From: Burkholderiales bacterium
Lineage (GTDB): Bacteria > Pseudomonadota > Gammaproteobacteria > Burkholderiales > Burkholderiaceae_F
DNA length: 64,000 nt
Direction: 5' to 3'
Assembly (NCBI GenBank): GCA_016716275.1
Contig: JADJWR010000003.1
Coordinates: 372,001-436,000, forward strand
Below the pieces are notes generated by a model. It searched no databases. It was given only the letters and a program-made list of their open reading frames with translations, and was not told the origin of the DNA. Shown here in pieces: positions 1 through 11,039 of the stretch. The first letter of the stretch is position 1, and every line of letters starts with the position of its first letter. Both the position numbers and the translations under genes were made by a program.

Positions 1-714
1 GGCGCGACGATCTACGGCTACTTCCCCGACATCAGCGGCAGGACACGATTCGCGCCGGCCGGCGGCGGAGGCGAGTTCGCTCTCGATATCGGCACCATCC
101 TCGACAAGCTGAAGTTCGCCTTCATGGGAGCCTTCGAGGCGCACAACGGCCGTTGGGGCGTGCTGGCCGACGTGATCTACATGGACATCGGCGAGTCGAA
201 GTACGGCTCGCGCGACCTCGTTGTCAACGGCGGCGTCCCGGCCGGTGCGACAGCGAACCTGGACTTCGACATGAAGGGATGGGTCGGCACGCTTGCCGGC
301 ACCTATCGCGCCGTCGTCCGGCCCGGCTACCTGCTCGACGTCGTGGCCGGTGCTCGCGTGCTCGACATCCGCCAGAAGCTGAACTGGACCTTTACCGGCG
401 ACCTTGGCCAGATTCCGCTGCCCGATCGCGCCGGCACGCGCGAAGTCGACGGGCAGAACTGGGACGCCATCGTCGGCGTGAAGGGCCGCTATGCGTTCGG
501 CGACGGGCAGCGCTGGTTCGTGCCGTACTACCTCGACATCGGCGCCGGCCAGTCGAAGTTCACCTGGCAGGCAGTGGGCGGCGTCGGTTACTCGTTCGGC
601 TGGGGCGATGTCCTCGCAGCATGGCGCTACACCGACTACGAGATGAAGTCCGGCAAGGCCCTGGAAGCCATGACGTTCAGCGGGCCGGCGGTCGGGGCTT
701 TGTTCCGATGGTGA
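1..714 (+). CDS. Outer-membrane beta-barrel protein, 5' end outside the window
   Basis: The reading frame is open from base 1 and ends at a TGA at 712-714, so 237 C-terminal codons are present and the start lies upstream. The protein alternates hydrophobic and polar residues in short strands (for example WGVLADVIYMDIG and YLLDVVAGARVLD). It ends in a strand terminating in aromatic F-R-W, as expected for an outer-membrane barrel. Glycine and aromatic residues are abundant and there is no cytoplasmic domain. It resembles the small OmpA/OmpW-like barrels often annotated only as hypothetical outer-membrane proteins. Ligand and function are unknown. The sulfatase gene follows 125 bp downstream on the same strand, but co-transcription is not established. 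Confidence 0.75.
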   Translation, partial: GATIYGYFPDISGRTRFAPAGGGGEFALDIGTILDKLKFAFMGAFEAHNGRWGVLADVIYMDIGESKYGSRDLVVNGGVPAGATANLDFDMKGWVGTLAGTYRAVVRPGYLLDVVAGARVLDIRQKLNWTFTGDLGQIPLPDRAGTREVDGQNWDAIVGVKGRYAFGDGQRWFVPYYLDIGAGQSKFTWQAVGGVGYSFGWGDVLAAWRYTDYEMKSGKALEAMTFSGPAVGALFRW

Positions 715-839
715 CCGTCGCGCCCGATCGGCTGGAGTTTGCGGCGGCCGGCACGTGACGAACCGCCGCGTCAGCAACAACGCGTGCGTGGAGTCGCGAC
801 GTCCGCCCCGCTGGATCACCGCATCGAGGAGATACTGAA

Positions 840-3194
840 GTGAATCCAAGTTCGAAACCGGTTTCCCGGGCGGTGCAGGCCGCCATGGCGACGCTTTGCG
901 CCGCCGGCGCATCGGCGCAACCCGTGCTCGACCGCACGGTGCTGCCAATCGCGGAGCCGAAGCGGCCGATCTACACGGAGATCGATGCCCGCAAGGCGAA
1001 GATGCCGCCGCGCCACGATGTCAAGGCGCCGGTGGGCGCACCCAACGTGGTGATCGTGCTGATCGACGACCTCGGCTTTGGCGCTCCGAGCACTTTCGGC
1101 GGGCCGGTCCGCACGGGGGTGCTCGACAAGCTCGCGCAGAACGGCCTGCGCTACGACAACTTCCACACCACGGCGCTGTCGTCGCCGACGCGGGCGGCAC
1201 TGAAGTCCGGTCGTAACCACCACCAGGTGAACATGGGCTTCATCACCGAGATGGCCACCGGATTTCCCGGGGCCACCGGCCAGATTCCCGGCTCTACAGC
1301 ACCGCTGGCGGAGATGCTTCGCCTGAACGGCTACGCCACGGCCGCCTTCGGCAAGTGGCACGAGACCGCTGCCTGGGAGGCAAGCATCGCGGGCCCGTTT
1401 GACCGCTGGCCAACGCGCCAGGGCTTCGACAGGTTCTACGGCTTCATCGGGGGCGAGACCAACCAGTGGGCGCCGTACCTGTACGACGGCACCGCGGTGG
1501 TCGAACTGCCGAACAACCCGAATTACCACTTCATGACCGACATGACGGAGAAGGCGCGCGCCTGGATCAAGCACCAGAAGGCGCTGACGCCCGACCGGCC
1601 GTCGTTTGTCTATTTCGCGCCCGGAGCAACGCATGCCCCGCACCACGTGCCCAGGGCTTGGATCGAGAAGTGGAAGGGCAAGTTCGATCAGGGCTGGGAC
1701 AAGATCCGCGAAGAGACGCTGGCACGGCAGATCGCCATGGGCGTGGTGCCCAAGGGCACCAAGCTCGCGCCCAAGCCGTCGGCGATCAAGGACTGGGACA
1801 GGCTCTCGGCCGACGAGAAGCGCCTGTTCGCGCGCCAGGCCGAGGTGTTCGCCGCGTTCGTCGAATACACCGATCACGAGATCGGCCGCATGCTCGAGGC
1901 CTTCGACGAGGTCGGCCAGGCCGACAACACCCTCGTCTTCTACATCGCGGGAGATAACGGCACCAGCGGCGAAGGCGGCGAGAACGGCATGTTCAACGAG
2001 TACACCTATTTCAACGGCGTGCCCGAGAAGGTCGAGGACATGCTCAGGCGCATCGACCAGTGGGGCGGGCCCGAAACCTATCCGCACATGGCGGCCGGCT
2101 GGTCGGTGGCCTTCAATGCGCCGTTCGGCTGGATGAAGCAGGTGCCGTCGGACTTCGGCGGCACGCGCAATGGCATGGTGGTGTACTGGCCCAAGGGCAT
2201 CAGGGCCAAGAACGAGGGCCGTAACCAGTTCGGCCACGTGATCGACATCGCGCCGACGGTCCTGCAGGCCATCGGCCTGCCCGAGCCCAAGGTCGTCAAT
2301 GGCGTGAAGCAGATCCCGATGGCCGGCAAGAGCCTGCTGGCGTCGTTCGACGACCCGAAGGCCAAGGCCCGAACGACCCAGTACTTCGAGATCGCCGGCA
2401 ACCGCGCCATCTACCACGACGGCTGGTTCGCGCGCACGATCCATCGGGCACCGTGGGAGCCCAAGCCGCGCCGGCCCCTCGTGGACAACTCGGGGTGGGA
2501 GCTCTACGACACACGCTCGGACTTCAGCCTGGCCAACGATCTGGCGAAGCAGAACCCGAAGAAGCTGGGCGAGCTGCAGACGCTCTTCCTCGCGGAAGCG
2601 GCCAGGTACGGCGTGCTGCCGATGGACGACCGCGTCTTCGAGCGGCTCGATGCAGCGGCGGTCGGGCGTCCCGACCTGATGGCCGGACGCACGTCACTGA
2701 CACTGGCCGATGGAATGACCGGCATGCTCGAAGGCGTGTTCATCAACGTGAAAAACCGCTCGAAGACGATCACCGCCGAGGTCGAGGTGCCAGACGGTGG
2801 CGGCAACGGCACCGTGATCGCGCAGGGCGGGCGCTTCGGCGGCTGGTCGCTGTATGTGAAGGACGGCGTGCCGGCCTACGACTACAACTTCCTCGGTCTG
2901 CAGCGTACGTCGATCGCCGCCGCGCAGAAGCTCGTTCCCGGCGTGGCCACCTTGCAGTTCCGGTTCGACTACGACGGCGGCGGCCCGGGAAAGGGCGGCA
3001 AGGGCACGCTGCTGGTCAACGGACAGAAGGTCGCCGAAGGCCGGATCGAGCACACCCAGGCGGGCATCTTCTCCGCTGACGAGACCGCGGACGTCGGCAT
3101 CGACCTCGGCACCCCGGTGGTCGAGGCGATCGGCGCCGAGGCGAAGTCGCGCTTCACCGGGCACATTCCCAAGGTGACGCTGCAGGTGAACTGA
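840..3194 (+). CDS. Secreted arylsulfatase, serine type
   Basis: A 784-residue sulfatase (alkaline-phosphatase superfamily) that should hydrolyse sulfate esters in the periplasm. The GTG start has a GAGGAGA Shine-Dalgarno 7 bp upstream. Residues 11-26 form a signal peptide ending A-S-A before Gln27. The metal-binding stretch V-L-I-D-D-L-G-F is near residue 75. The sulfatase signature is S-S-P-T-R at residues 114-118, so the residue to be converted to formylglycine is Ser114 (TCG at 1179), not the commoner Cys. Ser-type sulfatases need the radical-SAM maturase anSME, and that gene starts 31 bp downstream. The length fits the ~780-residue arylsulfatase branch with a C-terminal beta domain. The natural substrate cannot be told from sequence. 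Confidence 0.93.
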   Translation: MNPSSKPVSRAVQAAMATLCAAGASAQPVLDRTVLPIAEPKRPIYTEIDARKAKMPPRHDVKAPVGAPNVVIVLIDDLGFGAPSTFGGPVRTGVLDKLAQNGLRYDNFHTTALSSPTRAALKSGRNHHQVNMGFITEMATGFPGATGQIPGSTAPLAEMLRLNGYATAAFGKWHETAAWEASIAGPFDRWPTRQGFDRFYGFIGGETNQWAPYLYDGTAVVELPNNPNYHFMTDMTEKARAWIKHQKALTPDRPSFVYFAPGATHAPHHVPRAWIEKWKGKFDQGWDKIREETLARQIAMGVVPKGTKLAPKPSAIKDWDRLSADEKRLFARQAEVFAAFVEYTDHEIGRMLEAFDEVGQADNTLVFYIAGDNGTSGEGGENGMFNEYTYFNGVPEKVEDMLRRIDQWGGPETYPHMAAGWSVAFNAPFGWMKQVPSDFGGTRNGMVVYWPKGIRAKNEGRNQFGHVIDIAPTVLQAIGLPEPKVVNGVKQIPMAGKSLLASFDDPKAKARTTQYFEIAGNRAIYHDGWFARTIHRAPWEPKPRRPLVDNSGWELYDTRSDFSLANDLAKQNPKKLGELQTLFLAEAARYGVLPMDDRVFERLDAAAVGRPDLMAGRTSLTLADGMTGMLEGVFINVKNRSKTITAEVEVPDGGGNGTVIAQGGRFGGWSLYVKDGVPAYDYNFLGLQRTSIAAAQKLVPGVATLQFRFDYDGGGPGKGGKGTLLVNGQKVAEGRIEHTQAGIFSADETADVGIDLGTPVVEAIGAEAKSRFTGHIPKVTLQVN

Positions 3195-3225
3195 GCCGAC
3201 GCGGGGCCAAGGCAGGCAACAGACG

Positions 3226-4527
3226 ATGAACGCGGCCATCGAAGTCCGCCGGCCCGGCATGCACGTGCTGGCCAAGCCGATCGGCTCGGTCTGCGACATC
3301 GCCTGCGACTACTGCTTCTACCTGGAGAAGCGCGAGCTGTACCCGCGCGGCGAGCACTTCCGGATGCCGGACGAGGTGCTCAGCCGCTACATCGAGCAGT
3401 ACGTCGAGGCGCAGCCCACCCCGGTGGTGGAGTTCGTCTGGCACGGCGGCGAGCCGACGCTGCTCGGCGTGGACTTCTTCCGCCGCGTGGTCGAACTGCA
3501 GAAGCCGTTGCGCGGCGCGAAGGAGATCCGCAACGCGCTGCAGACCAATGCGATGCGGTTGGACGACGAGTGGTGCGCGTTCTTCAAGGACAACGACTTC
3601 CTGGTCGGCGTCAGCCTCGACGGCCCGCGCGAGATCCACGACCGCTACCGCAGGGACCGAAAGGGGGCCGGCACTTTCGACCGAGTGATGGCGGGCGTCG
3701 AGCTGCTGAAGCGGCACGGCGTCGAGTTCAACGTGCTGGCCTGCGTCGGCCGCGAGACGGCGTACGAGCCGCTGGCGGTCTACCGCTTCTTCAAGGAGAT
3801 CGGCGCCCGCTACATCCAGTTCACGCCGATCGTCGAGCGCGAGGCCGATACCGAGACCAAGGCGATCAGGTTCTGGCTGGCGCGCCCGTCGGCGCTCGAC
3901 CGGCCGGAGCCGAACACCAGGGTCACGCCGTGGACGGTGGAGCCGGAAGCCTACGGTGACTTCCTGATCGCCATCTACGAGGAGTGGGTGCGCAGGGACG
4001 TCGGCGCGACGTTCGTGATGAACTTCGAGTGGGCGCTGACGGCATGGCTCGGCGAAGCTTCACCGGTGTGCATCTTCTCGAAGACCTGCGGTCGCGCGGT
4101 GGCGATCGAGCACGACGGAGCCGTGTTTGCCTGCGACCACTACGTCTACCCGGAGTACAAGCTCGGCAACGTGCTGACCGACAACCTCGGCGATATGGTC
4201 GAGCGCTCGGTCGCGGGCGGCTTCGGCCCGCACAAGGAGGCGACGCTGCCGCGCACCTGCCGGAGCTGCGAAGTCAAGGAGGCGTGCTGGGGCGGCTGCC
4301 CGAAGCACCGCTTCGCCACCACGCCCGACGGCGAGCCGGGGCTGCACTACCTGTGCGCCGGCTACAAGAAGTTCTTCCGCCACATCCGCAAGTACCTGCG
4401 CGCGATGACCACGCTGATCGAGAACGACCTGCCGGTCTCGGCGGTGATGCAGGCGATCGACGGCCCGCTGATCATCACGCGCAATCCACCGGCTGCGGCA
4501 CGGGCAGCGGAATCGCCGTTACGGTGA
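3226..4527 (+). CDS. atsB: Anaerobic sulfatase-maturating radical SAM enzyme
   Basis: A 433-residue radical SAM/SPASM enzyme that oxidises the active-site Ser or Cys of a sulfatase to C-alpha-formylglycine in the cytosol. The 4Fe-4S radical SAM motif is C23-x3-C27-x2-C30, followed by the family's Y-C-F-Y-L stretch. The C-terminal SPASM cysteines are visible as V-C-I-F-S-K-T-C-G, F-A-C-D-H, C-R-S-C-E-V-K-E-A-C-W-G-G-C-P and a final Y-L-C-A-G-Y, enough for two auxiliary clusters. The length matches known anSMEs. It directly follows the Ser-type sulfatase, so its substrate is almost certainly that protein. The symbol atsB follows the Klebsiella pair. Confidence 0.93.
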   Translation: MNAAIEVRRPGMHVLAKPIGSVCDIACDYCFYLEKRELYPRGEHFRMPDEVLSRYIEQYVEAQPTPVVEFVWHGGEPTLLGVDFFRRVVELQKPLRGAKEIRNALQTNAMRLDDEWCAFFKDNDFLVGVSLDGPREIHDRYRRDRKGAGTFDRVMAGVELLKRHGVEFNVLACVGRETAYEPLAVYRFFKEIGARYIQFTPIVEREADTETKAIRFWLARPSALDRPEPNTRVTPWTVEPEAYGDFLIAIYEEWVRRDVGATFVMNFEWALTAWLGEASPVCIFSKTCGRAVAIEHDGAVFACDHYVYPEYKLGNVLTDNLGDMVERSVAGGFGPHKEATLPRTCRSCEVKEACWGGCPKHRFATTPDGEPGLHYLCAGYKKFFRHIRKYLRAMTTLIENDLPVSAVMQAIDGPLIITRNPPAAARAAESPLR

Positions 4528-4573
4528 GCCATCGCCGCGCCGCTTTCTCCACCCACCACCAAGGAACCAGACC

Positions 4574-5188
4574 ATGCGCAAGACCCTGCTTTCGATCGCC
4601 GTTGCCCTCGCCGCCGCCGCGCCCGCCGCGCACGGTCAGGTGCCGTCAGGCGCGGCTGCCGTCAAGGCCAGCGAGCCGGGGCGGGTGACCGTCGCCGATG
4701 CCGTGCAGGTGGCGGCAACCGTGCAGGCCATCGACAAGGCCAAGCGGCTGGTCACGTTGAAGGGCCCGCAGGGCAACGTCTTCGTCGTCGAGGCCGGGCC
4801 CGAGGTGCGCAACTTCGACCAGATCAAGGTCGGCGACCAGGTCGTCGCCCGCTACGTCGAGGCGCTGAGCCTCGAGCTGAAGAAGGGCAGCGGCGGCATC
4901 CGCGAGCGGGTCGAGCGCGAGGTCGGAGCGGCGGCCAAGCCGGGCGAGCGGCCCGGCGCGGCCGCCGGCCGCCGCGTGACCGTGGTGGCCGACGTGGTCG
5001 CCGTCGATGCGGCCCGGCAGTCGATCCGGCTGCGCGGCGTCGAGCGCACGATCGACCTGAAGGTCAAGGACCGCAACCAGTTCGCCCTGATCAAGGTTGG
5101 CGACCAGGTAGAGGCGACCTTTACCGAGGCGATCGCGCTGTCGGTCGAGCCGGCGCCGGCAGCGCCGAAGGCGGTGCCGAAAAAGTAG
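4574..5188 (+). CDS. Secreted protein with two tandem beta-type repeats
   Basis: A 204-residue protein with an AAGGAA-type ribosome site and an N-terminal signal peptide (residues 1-21, ending A-H-G). Two similar segments occupy about residues 46-101 and 135-191. Both run V-x-A-x-V-x-A-(I/V)-D, then a strand, then I-K-V-G-D-Q-V, then an A-(L/I)-(S/A)-L-(E/S) ending. The linker is charged and Gly/Pro rich, and the tail is Ala/Pro/Lys. This looks like an internal duplication of a small beta-barrel module similar to DUF5666-type periplasmic proteins. No catalytic residues are evident. It follows the sulfatase maturase by 46 bp and may share its transcript. Function unknown. Confidence 0.75.
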   Translation: MRKTLLSIAVALAAAAPAAHGQVPSGAAAVKASEPGRVTVADAVQVAATVQAIDKAKRLVTLKGPQGNVFVVEAGPEVRNFDQIKVGDQVVARYVEALSLELKKGSGGIRERVEREVGAAAKPGERPGAAAGRRVTVVADVVAVDAARQSIRLRGVERTIDLKVKDRNQFALIKVGDQVEATFTEAIALSVEPAPAAPKAVPKK

Positions 5189-5205
5189 GAGGCCGGACCG
5201 TTCGC

Positions 5206-5242
5206 GGCGCTGCCGGCGGGCGGAGTCTTCCGCGGCAGCGCC
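5206..5242. terminator. Candidate bidirectional terminator hairpin
   Basis: A perfect 10-bp inverted repeat (GGCGCTGCCG at 5206-5215, CGGCAGCGCC at 5233-5242) sits between the convergent ends of the secreted repeat protein and the copper chaperone. There is no T-run on either side, so intrinsic termination is only a possibility. Confidence 0.35.
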
Positions 5243-5251
5243 CGGTGCGGC

Positions 5252-5710
5252 TCAGTGCTTCTTCATCATCTCGTTGCGCGCGGTCGGCGCGCGCACCGGC
5301 GCCTTGACCTCGATCGTCTCGCGCTTGCCGGCGGTCTCGACGACCAGGGTCACGGGCACGACCTCGCCTTCCTTCATCTGCTGCTTCAGGTCCATCAGCA
5401 TCACGTGGTAGCCGCCGGGCTTCAGCTCGACCGTGCGGCCGGCGGGCAGCGGCAGCGCCGGCACCGCGCGCATGCGCATGATGTTGTTCTCCAGCGCCAT
5501 CTCGTGGATCTCGACCACGCCGGCCACCGGCGAGGCGGCCTCGAGCAGCCTGGCGTCCTTCGCCGACTGCAGCTTCATGAACGCACCGGTGGCCATCTGG
5601 CCGGCCACCGTGCCGCGCACCCAGGGATCGGTCACGCTGACCTGGGCGGCGGCGGGAAGGGCGATGAACAGCGCCGCCATCGCGGCGCCGGCGGTGCGAA
5701 GCAGGGTCAT
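5252..5710 (-). CDS. Periplasmic PCu(A)C copper chaperone
   Basis: A 152-residue secreted protein of the PCu(A)C/DUF461 family, which binds Cu(I) in the periplasm and delivers it to cytochrome oxidase or other cuproenzymes, often together with SCO proteins. The start at 5710 has an AGAAGGAAC ribosome site and begins a standard signal peptide ending A-A-A-Q; an upstream in-frame ATG at 5809 would only add a non-signal-like extension. The copper motif is present: H-E-M, then N-N-I-M-R-M-R, then Y-H-V-M-L-M-D. The conserved D-P-W-V-R start of the mature domain is also seen. No partner gene is adjacent; a SCO protein occurs at 38.6 kb. Confidence 0.92.
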   Translation of the reverse strand: MTLLRTAGAAMAALFIALPAAAQVSVTDPWVRGTVAGQMATGAFMKLQSAKDARLLEAASPVAGVVEIHEMALENNIMRMRAVPALPLPAGRTVELKPGGYHVMLMDLKQQMKEGEVVPVTLVVETAGKRETIEVKAPVRAPTARNEMMKKH

Positions 5711-5868
5711 GGAAGTTCCTTCTGACGGCGGGTGCGCGACGGAGGCCGGCGCACTGAAACGACGCCCGAAGGATACCCATCCGCCGCGCCGGGACGGCGG
5801 CCGCGGCACGGCGAGGCGTAGAGGGATGATTCGGTAAGCTTCGCGCCTTCGTTTTGCCGAGGCAGCCG

Positions 5869-7527
<1,659 letters not shown>

Positions 7528-7533
7528 CGCTGC

Positions 7534-7585
7534 GCGGCCGGTCCGGCGCGAGCGCCGCGCAGTCGAAAGCGCACTGACCGGCCGC
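7534..7585. repeat. Inverted repeat between ettA and mnmC
   Basis: Perfect 10-bp arms GCGGCCGGTC (7534-7543) and GACCGGCCGC (7576-7585) enclose a second GC-rich hairpin. It fills most of the gap between ettA and mnmC and ends 13 bp before the mnmC ATG. It could terminate ettA transcripts or fold in the mnmC leader; there is no T-run. Confidence 0.35.
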
Positions 7586-7598
7586 GAGCACGGCGACG

Positions 7599-9542
7599 AT
7601 GCGCAAGGTCGAACCCGTCGAGCTCGAGTTCGATGCCGCCGGCGCGCCATACAGCCGCCGCTACGGCGACGTCTACGCCAGCCGCGACGGCGCGCTGGGC
7701 CAGGCGCGGCACGTCTTCCTCGGCGGCACCGAGCTTCGCGCACGCTGGGCGGGACGCGGGCAGTTCGTGGTGCTCGAAACCGGCTTCGGGCTCGGCACCA
7801 ACTTCCTCGCCACCTGGCAGGCCTGGCGCGACGATCCCGCGCGGCCGCGGCGGCTGCACTTTGTCTCGGTCGAGCGCCATCCGCTCGCGGCGGCCGACCT
7901 GCTGCGCGCGGCGCCGGCGGAGCTGAAGACGCTGGCCGCACAGCTTGCCGAACAGTGGCCGCTGCCGCTGCCGGGGCTGCACCGGCTGGCTTTCGACGAC
8001 GAGCGTGTCGTGCTGACGCTGGCGCTCGGCGACGCCACCGACCTGGTGCCGAAGCTCGCGCTCGGCGCCGACGCGTTCTATCTCGACGGCTTCGCGCCGG
8101 AGCGCAATCCCGAGATGTGGTCGCCGCCGCTGATCAAGGCGCTCGCCCGCCTGGCGCGGCACGGCGCGACGCTCGCCACCTGGTGCACCGCGCGCCAGGT
8201 GCGCGGCGCATTGGCGCAAAGCGGCTTCACCATCGAGCGCCGCGCGGGCTTCGGCCACAAGCGCGAGATGCTCGCCGCGCGCTTCGCGCCGCGCTGGACG
8301 ATGCGTCGCCACGAGCCGCCGCGGCCCTTTACGGGCGAGCGGCAGGCGCTGGTCGTCGGCGCCGGACTGGCCGGCTGCGCCGTCGCGCAGGCGCTGGCGC
8401 GGCGCGGCTGGCAGGTCGATGTGCTCGATGCCGCCGGCACGCCTGCGAGCGGCGCCTCGGCACTGCCGTGGGGACTGCTGCACGCGCAGCTATCGCCCGA
8501 CGACAACCTGCTGGCTCGGCTCACCCGCGCCGGCTTCCTGCTCGGCCGGCAGCAGTTGATGCAGACACCGGACGAGCACGGCGTGCCGGTCTGGCAGCCG
8601 TGCGGCGTGCTGCAGCAGGCGGGCGACGACGCCGAGGCGGCGGGCATGCATCGCGCCGCGGCGCATTTCGAAGCGGCGCCGCAGTTCGTGCAGTGGCTCG
8701 ACGGCGAGAGCGCGGCGCAGCGCGCCGGCATGGCGTTGCACCGGGGCGGGCTGTGGTTCGGCAGCGGCGGCGTCGTGTCGTCGCCCCGCTGGTGCCGGGC
8801 GATGCTGGGCGCGCCGGATGCGGGCATCACGCTGCGTGCGCCCGCCCGCGCCGCGCGGCTTGCGCAGGACGGCGATGGCTGGCGGGTCGAGGACGGCTCG
8901 GGTCGCGTGCTCGGCGAGGCGCCGGTGCTGATCGTCGCCGCCGCGCTGGCCTCGCCCGCGCTGATCGGACTGCGCTGCGCGCCGGTGCGCCCGGTGCGCG
9001 GCAGGATCTCGTTCGTTCGCGGCGGCGACCTGGCATCGCTGCGCGTCGGCCTGGCCGGCGACGGCTACGTCGTGCGTGGGCCGGACGGCTCGGTCGGCGT
9101 CGGCGCCAGCTACGAGTTTGCGCCGCCGGAAGGCGGCGACTCCGGCGAGGTGTCGCTCGAGGACATCCATCGCGGCAACCTGCAGCGGCTCGGCCGCCTG
9201 CTGGTCGATCCGGGGCCGGTAGCGGTCAACGGCGTGTTCGACGGCGTCCGCTGCGTCGCGCACGACCGGCTGCCGCTGGCCGGCGCGGTCGCCGACGAGG
9301 CCGGGGCGACGGCGCAGGCGAGCCGTCTGCGCGGTGCGCATCCTGCCGACCTGCCGCGCCGGGCAGGCCTTTTCGCGTCGTTCGCGCTCGGCTCGCGCGG
9401 GCTGACGCTGGCGCCGCTGGCGGGCGAACTGATCGCCGCGCAACTGGAAGGCGAGCCTTGGCCGGTCGAGGGTGACCTCGCCGCGGCGCTCGATCCGGCG
9501 CGCTTCCTGCTGAGGCGGTTGCGCAGCGGCCGGCACGAATAG
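7599..9542 (+). CDS. mnmC: Bifunctional tRNA wobble-uridine enzyme MnmC
   Basis: A 647-residue fusion that completes 5-methylaminomethyl-2-thiouridine at tRNA position 34. The N-terminal ~240 residues are the SAM-dependent methyltransferase (E-T-G-F-G-L-G-T-N-F glycine loop; F-Y-L-D-G-F-A-P-x-R-N-P-E-M-W motif). The rest is the FAD-dependent oxidase that removes carboxymethyl, with the dinucleotide fold G-A-G-L-A-G-C near residue 253 and the R-G-L-x-L-A-P-L-A-G-E motif near the C terminus. The length fits full-length MnmC and neither domain is broken. It stands alone between ettA and a convergent haloperoxidase-like gene. Confidence 0.95.
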   Translation: MRKVEPVELEFDAAGAPYSRRYGDVYASRDGALGQARHVFLGGTELRARWAGRGQFVVLETGFGLGTNFLATWQAWRDDPARPRRLHFVSVERHPLAAADLLRAAPAELKTLAAQLAEQWPLPLPGLHRLAFDDERVVLTLALGDATDLVPKLALGADAFYLDGFAPERNPEMWSPPLIKALARLARHGATLATWCTARQVRGALAQSGFTIERRAGFGHKREMLAARFAPRWTMRRHEPPRPFTGERQALVVGAGLAGCAVAQALARRGWQVDVLDAAGTPASGASALPWGLLHAQLSPDDNLLARLTRAGFLLGRQQLMQTPDEHGVPVWQPCGVLQQAGDDAEAAGMHRAAAHFEAAPQFVQWLDGESAAQRAGMALHRGGLWFGSGGVVSSPRWCRAMLGAPDAGITLRAPARAARLAQDGDGWRVEDGSGRVLGEAPVLIVAAALASPALIGLRCAPVRPVRGRISFVRGGDLASLRVGLAGDGYVVRGPDGSVGVGASYEFAPPEGGDSGEVSLEDIHRGNLQRLGRLLVDPGPVAVNGVFDGVRCVAHDRLPLAGAVADEAGATAQASRLRGAHPADLPRRAGLFASFALGSRGLTLAPLAGELIAAQLEGEPWPVEGDLAAALDPARFLLRRLRSGRHE

Positions 9543-9655
9543 CGCCGTCGGCTTGCTCGTCGAAAGCCGTGCGGCGGCGGCGATCTGACGAGCGCTTCTC
9601 CGGCGTCAGCTGCCGCGGCCACGCGCAGGCCTCGCAACGGGGCGCTCCGTGGCTG

Positions 9656-10960
9656 TCATTGCTGGCGCCCGAAGTGGCGCGCGGTCACCCACTGCGCCAC
9701 CTGCTTGCCTAGCTCGGCGCCGGCCTCGGTGGCGAAGCCGAAGTGCATGCCGCCGTGAATGCGGGCGAACCGGTTCTCGTCATTGAACGCGTCGGTGCCG
9801 GCGAAGGTCCGGGTCGTGCCGGTGACCTTGCTGTCCCAGGCGAAAGTGACGTTCGGCGTGCCGTAGTAGCCAAGCAGGGCTCCGCCCAGACTGCCCGAGG
9901 TGCAGGAGTGCGCCGCGGGGTACTCGGGATGGTTGGGCGTGGGCAGCACCGGCGCCCACTTCACGTCGGGCTGGGTCTTGTCGTTGCCGTCGGCATCGGC
10001 CATGTGGATAGCGCTCACCGGGCGCCAGAAGCTGTAGTGGTACTTAGCCTCGAAGCAGGCGGCGATCGTATCGGCGAAGGCGACATAGACCATCGCCATC
10101 AGCCGGGCGGCATCGGCCGCGTCAGCCGTGCTGGACGCCAGCCGGCCGAAGTTGCGCGTCACGAAAGTCGGCGGCGGTTCGGTGTGGAAGCGCGCCACCT
10201 CGAGTTGCTCGGGGCTGCGTACCGTGCTGGTCGATCCGCCGAGCGCCCGGGTCTCGTTGACTGCGCCGGCATAGGCGGCGCTGTCGAGGTTTGGCGGCGG
10301 GGCTGGCCGGAACTGGTCGATGCGGTCGAGCGCAAACGGCTTGATCGAGGGCAGGTGACGAAACAACGGGTTCGGATTGGCGCTGCGAAACTGGCCCGCT
10401 GCGGTGCCGGACACATACGGGGCCAGCGCTACGGTGCGCCCGTCGTTGGCGCGCAGGCGGACCACCTCTGCGGCGACTTCGCTGCCCAGCGCCAGACCCA
10501 GGGTCTTGGCCGCGCCGTCGGGCACGGCGGCCAGGCGCTGTTCGTAGGCCGCCTGGTACTGCGCACTGCGGTTCGGAAACAGCGCCTTCAGCACGCCGTA
10601 GGCGGCTGCGCCGACGGCAGCCTCGGTCGACGCACCTGCGGCCGACGCCCTGGGCTTGACCGCAAAGGGCTTGTAGCGGCCGTCGATGGCGACTGCGGCG
10701 TCGTAGATGGCCACGTGCACGGTCGCCAGGTCGTGGAAGAACGCCGGGCGCTGCTCTTCGGGCGTGCTGTTGACGGTCGATGTCGCAAGAACCGTCCTGT
10801 TGGCGACTTCGTTCCAGTAGGAAACCACGTTGGGCTTGTCTGCAGTGAGGGTCACCGAGGTTGCCGCGCCGCGCGGCGTGGCGCATGCCGAGATGCCGAG
10901 AACCAGGGCGACGAGTAGCAGGCTGCCGAGGCCCTGCGGCAGATCGGGACGGGTGTGCAT
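9656..10960 (-). CDS. Vanadium-haloperoxidase-like PAP2 lipoprotein
   Basis: A 434-residue protein of the vanadium-dependent haloperoxidase branch of the PAP2 superfamily. The start at 10960 follows AGGGAGA and gives a type II signal with lipobox I-S-A-C; longer in-frame starts lack a signal. Oxyanion-binding elements appear in the usual order: K-Y-H-Y-S-F-W-R-P, then H-P-E-Y-P-A-A-H-S in place of P-S-G-H, then R-I-H-G-G-M-H-F with the apical Arg and His. Such proteins either oxidise halides with bound vanadate or act as acid phosphatases, and sequence alone does not decide between them. It lies head-to-head with the amidohydrolase gene across ~300 bp. Confidence 0.85.
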   Translation of the reverse strand: MHTRPDLPQGLGSLLLVALVLGISACATPRGAATSVTLTADKPNVVSYWNEVANRTVLATSTVNSTPEEQRPAFFHDLATVHVAIYDAAVAIDGRYKPFAVKPRASAAGASTEAAVGAAAYGVLKALFPNRSAQYQAAYEQRLAAVPDGAAKTLGLALGSEVAAEVVRLRANDGRTVALAPYVSGTAAGQFRSANPNPLFRHLPSIKPFALDRIDQFRPAPPPNLDSAAYAGAVNETRALGGSTSTVRSPEQLEVARFHTEPPPTFVTRNFGRLASSTADAADAARLMAMVYVAFADTIAACFEAKYHYSFWRPVSAIHMADADGNDKTQPDVKWAPVLPTPNHPEYPAAHSCTSGSLGGALLGYYGTPNVTFAWDSKVTGTTRTFAGTDAFNDENRFARIHGGMHFGFATEAGAELGKQVAQWVTARHFGRQQ

Positions 10961-11039
10961 GGAGTCTCCCTGGGGGATGACGACGGAAGGGTCGAGCAGG
11001 CGCGGGCCTGCTCGACGCGAGCCCAGCATCGGCCGCGAC

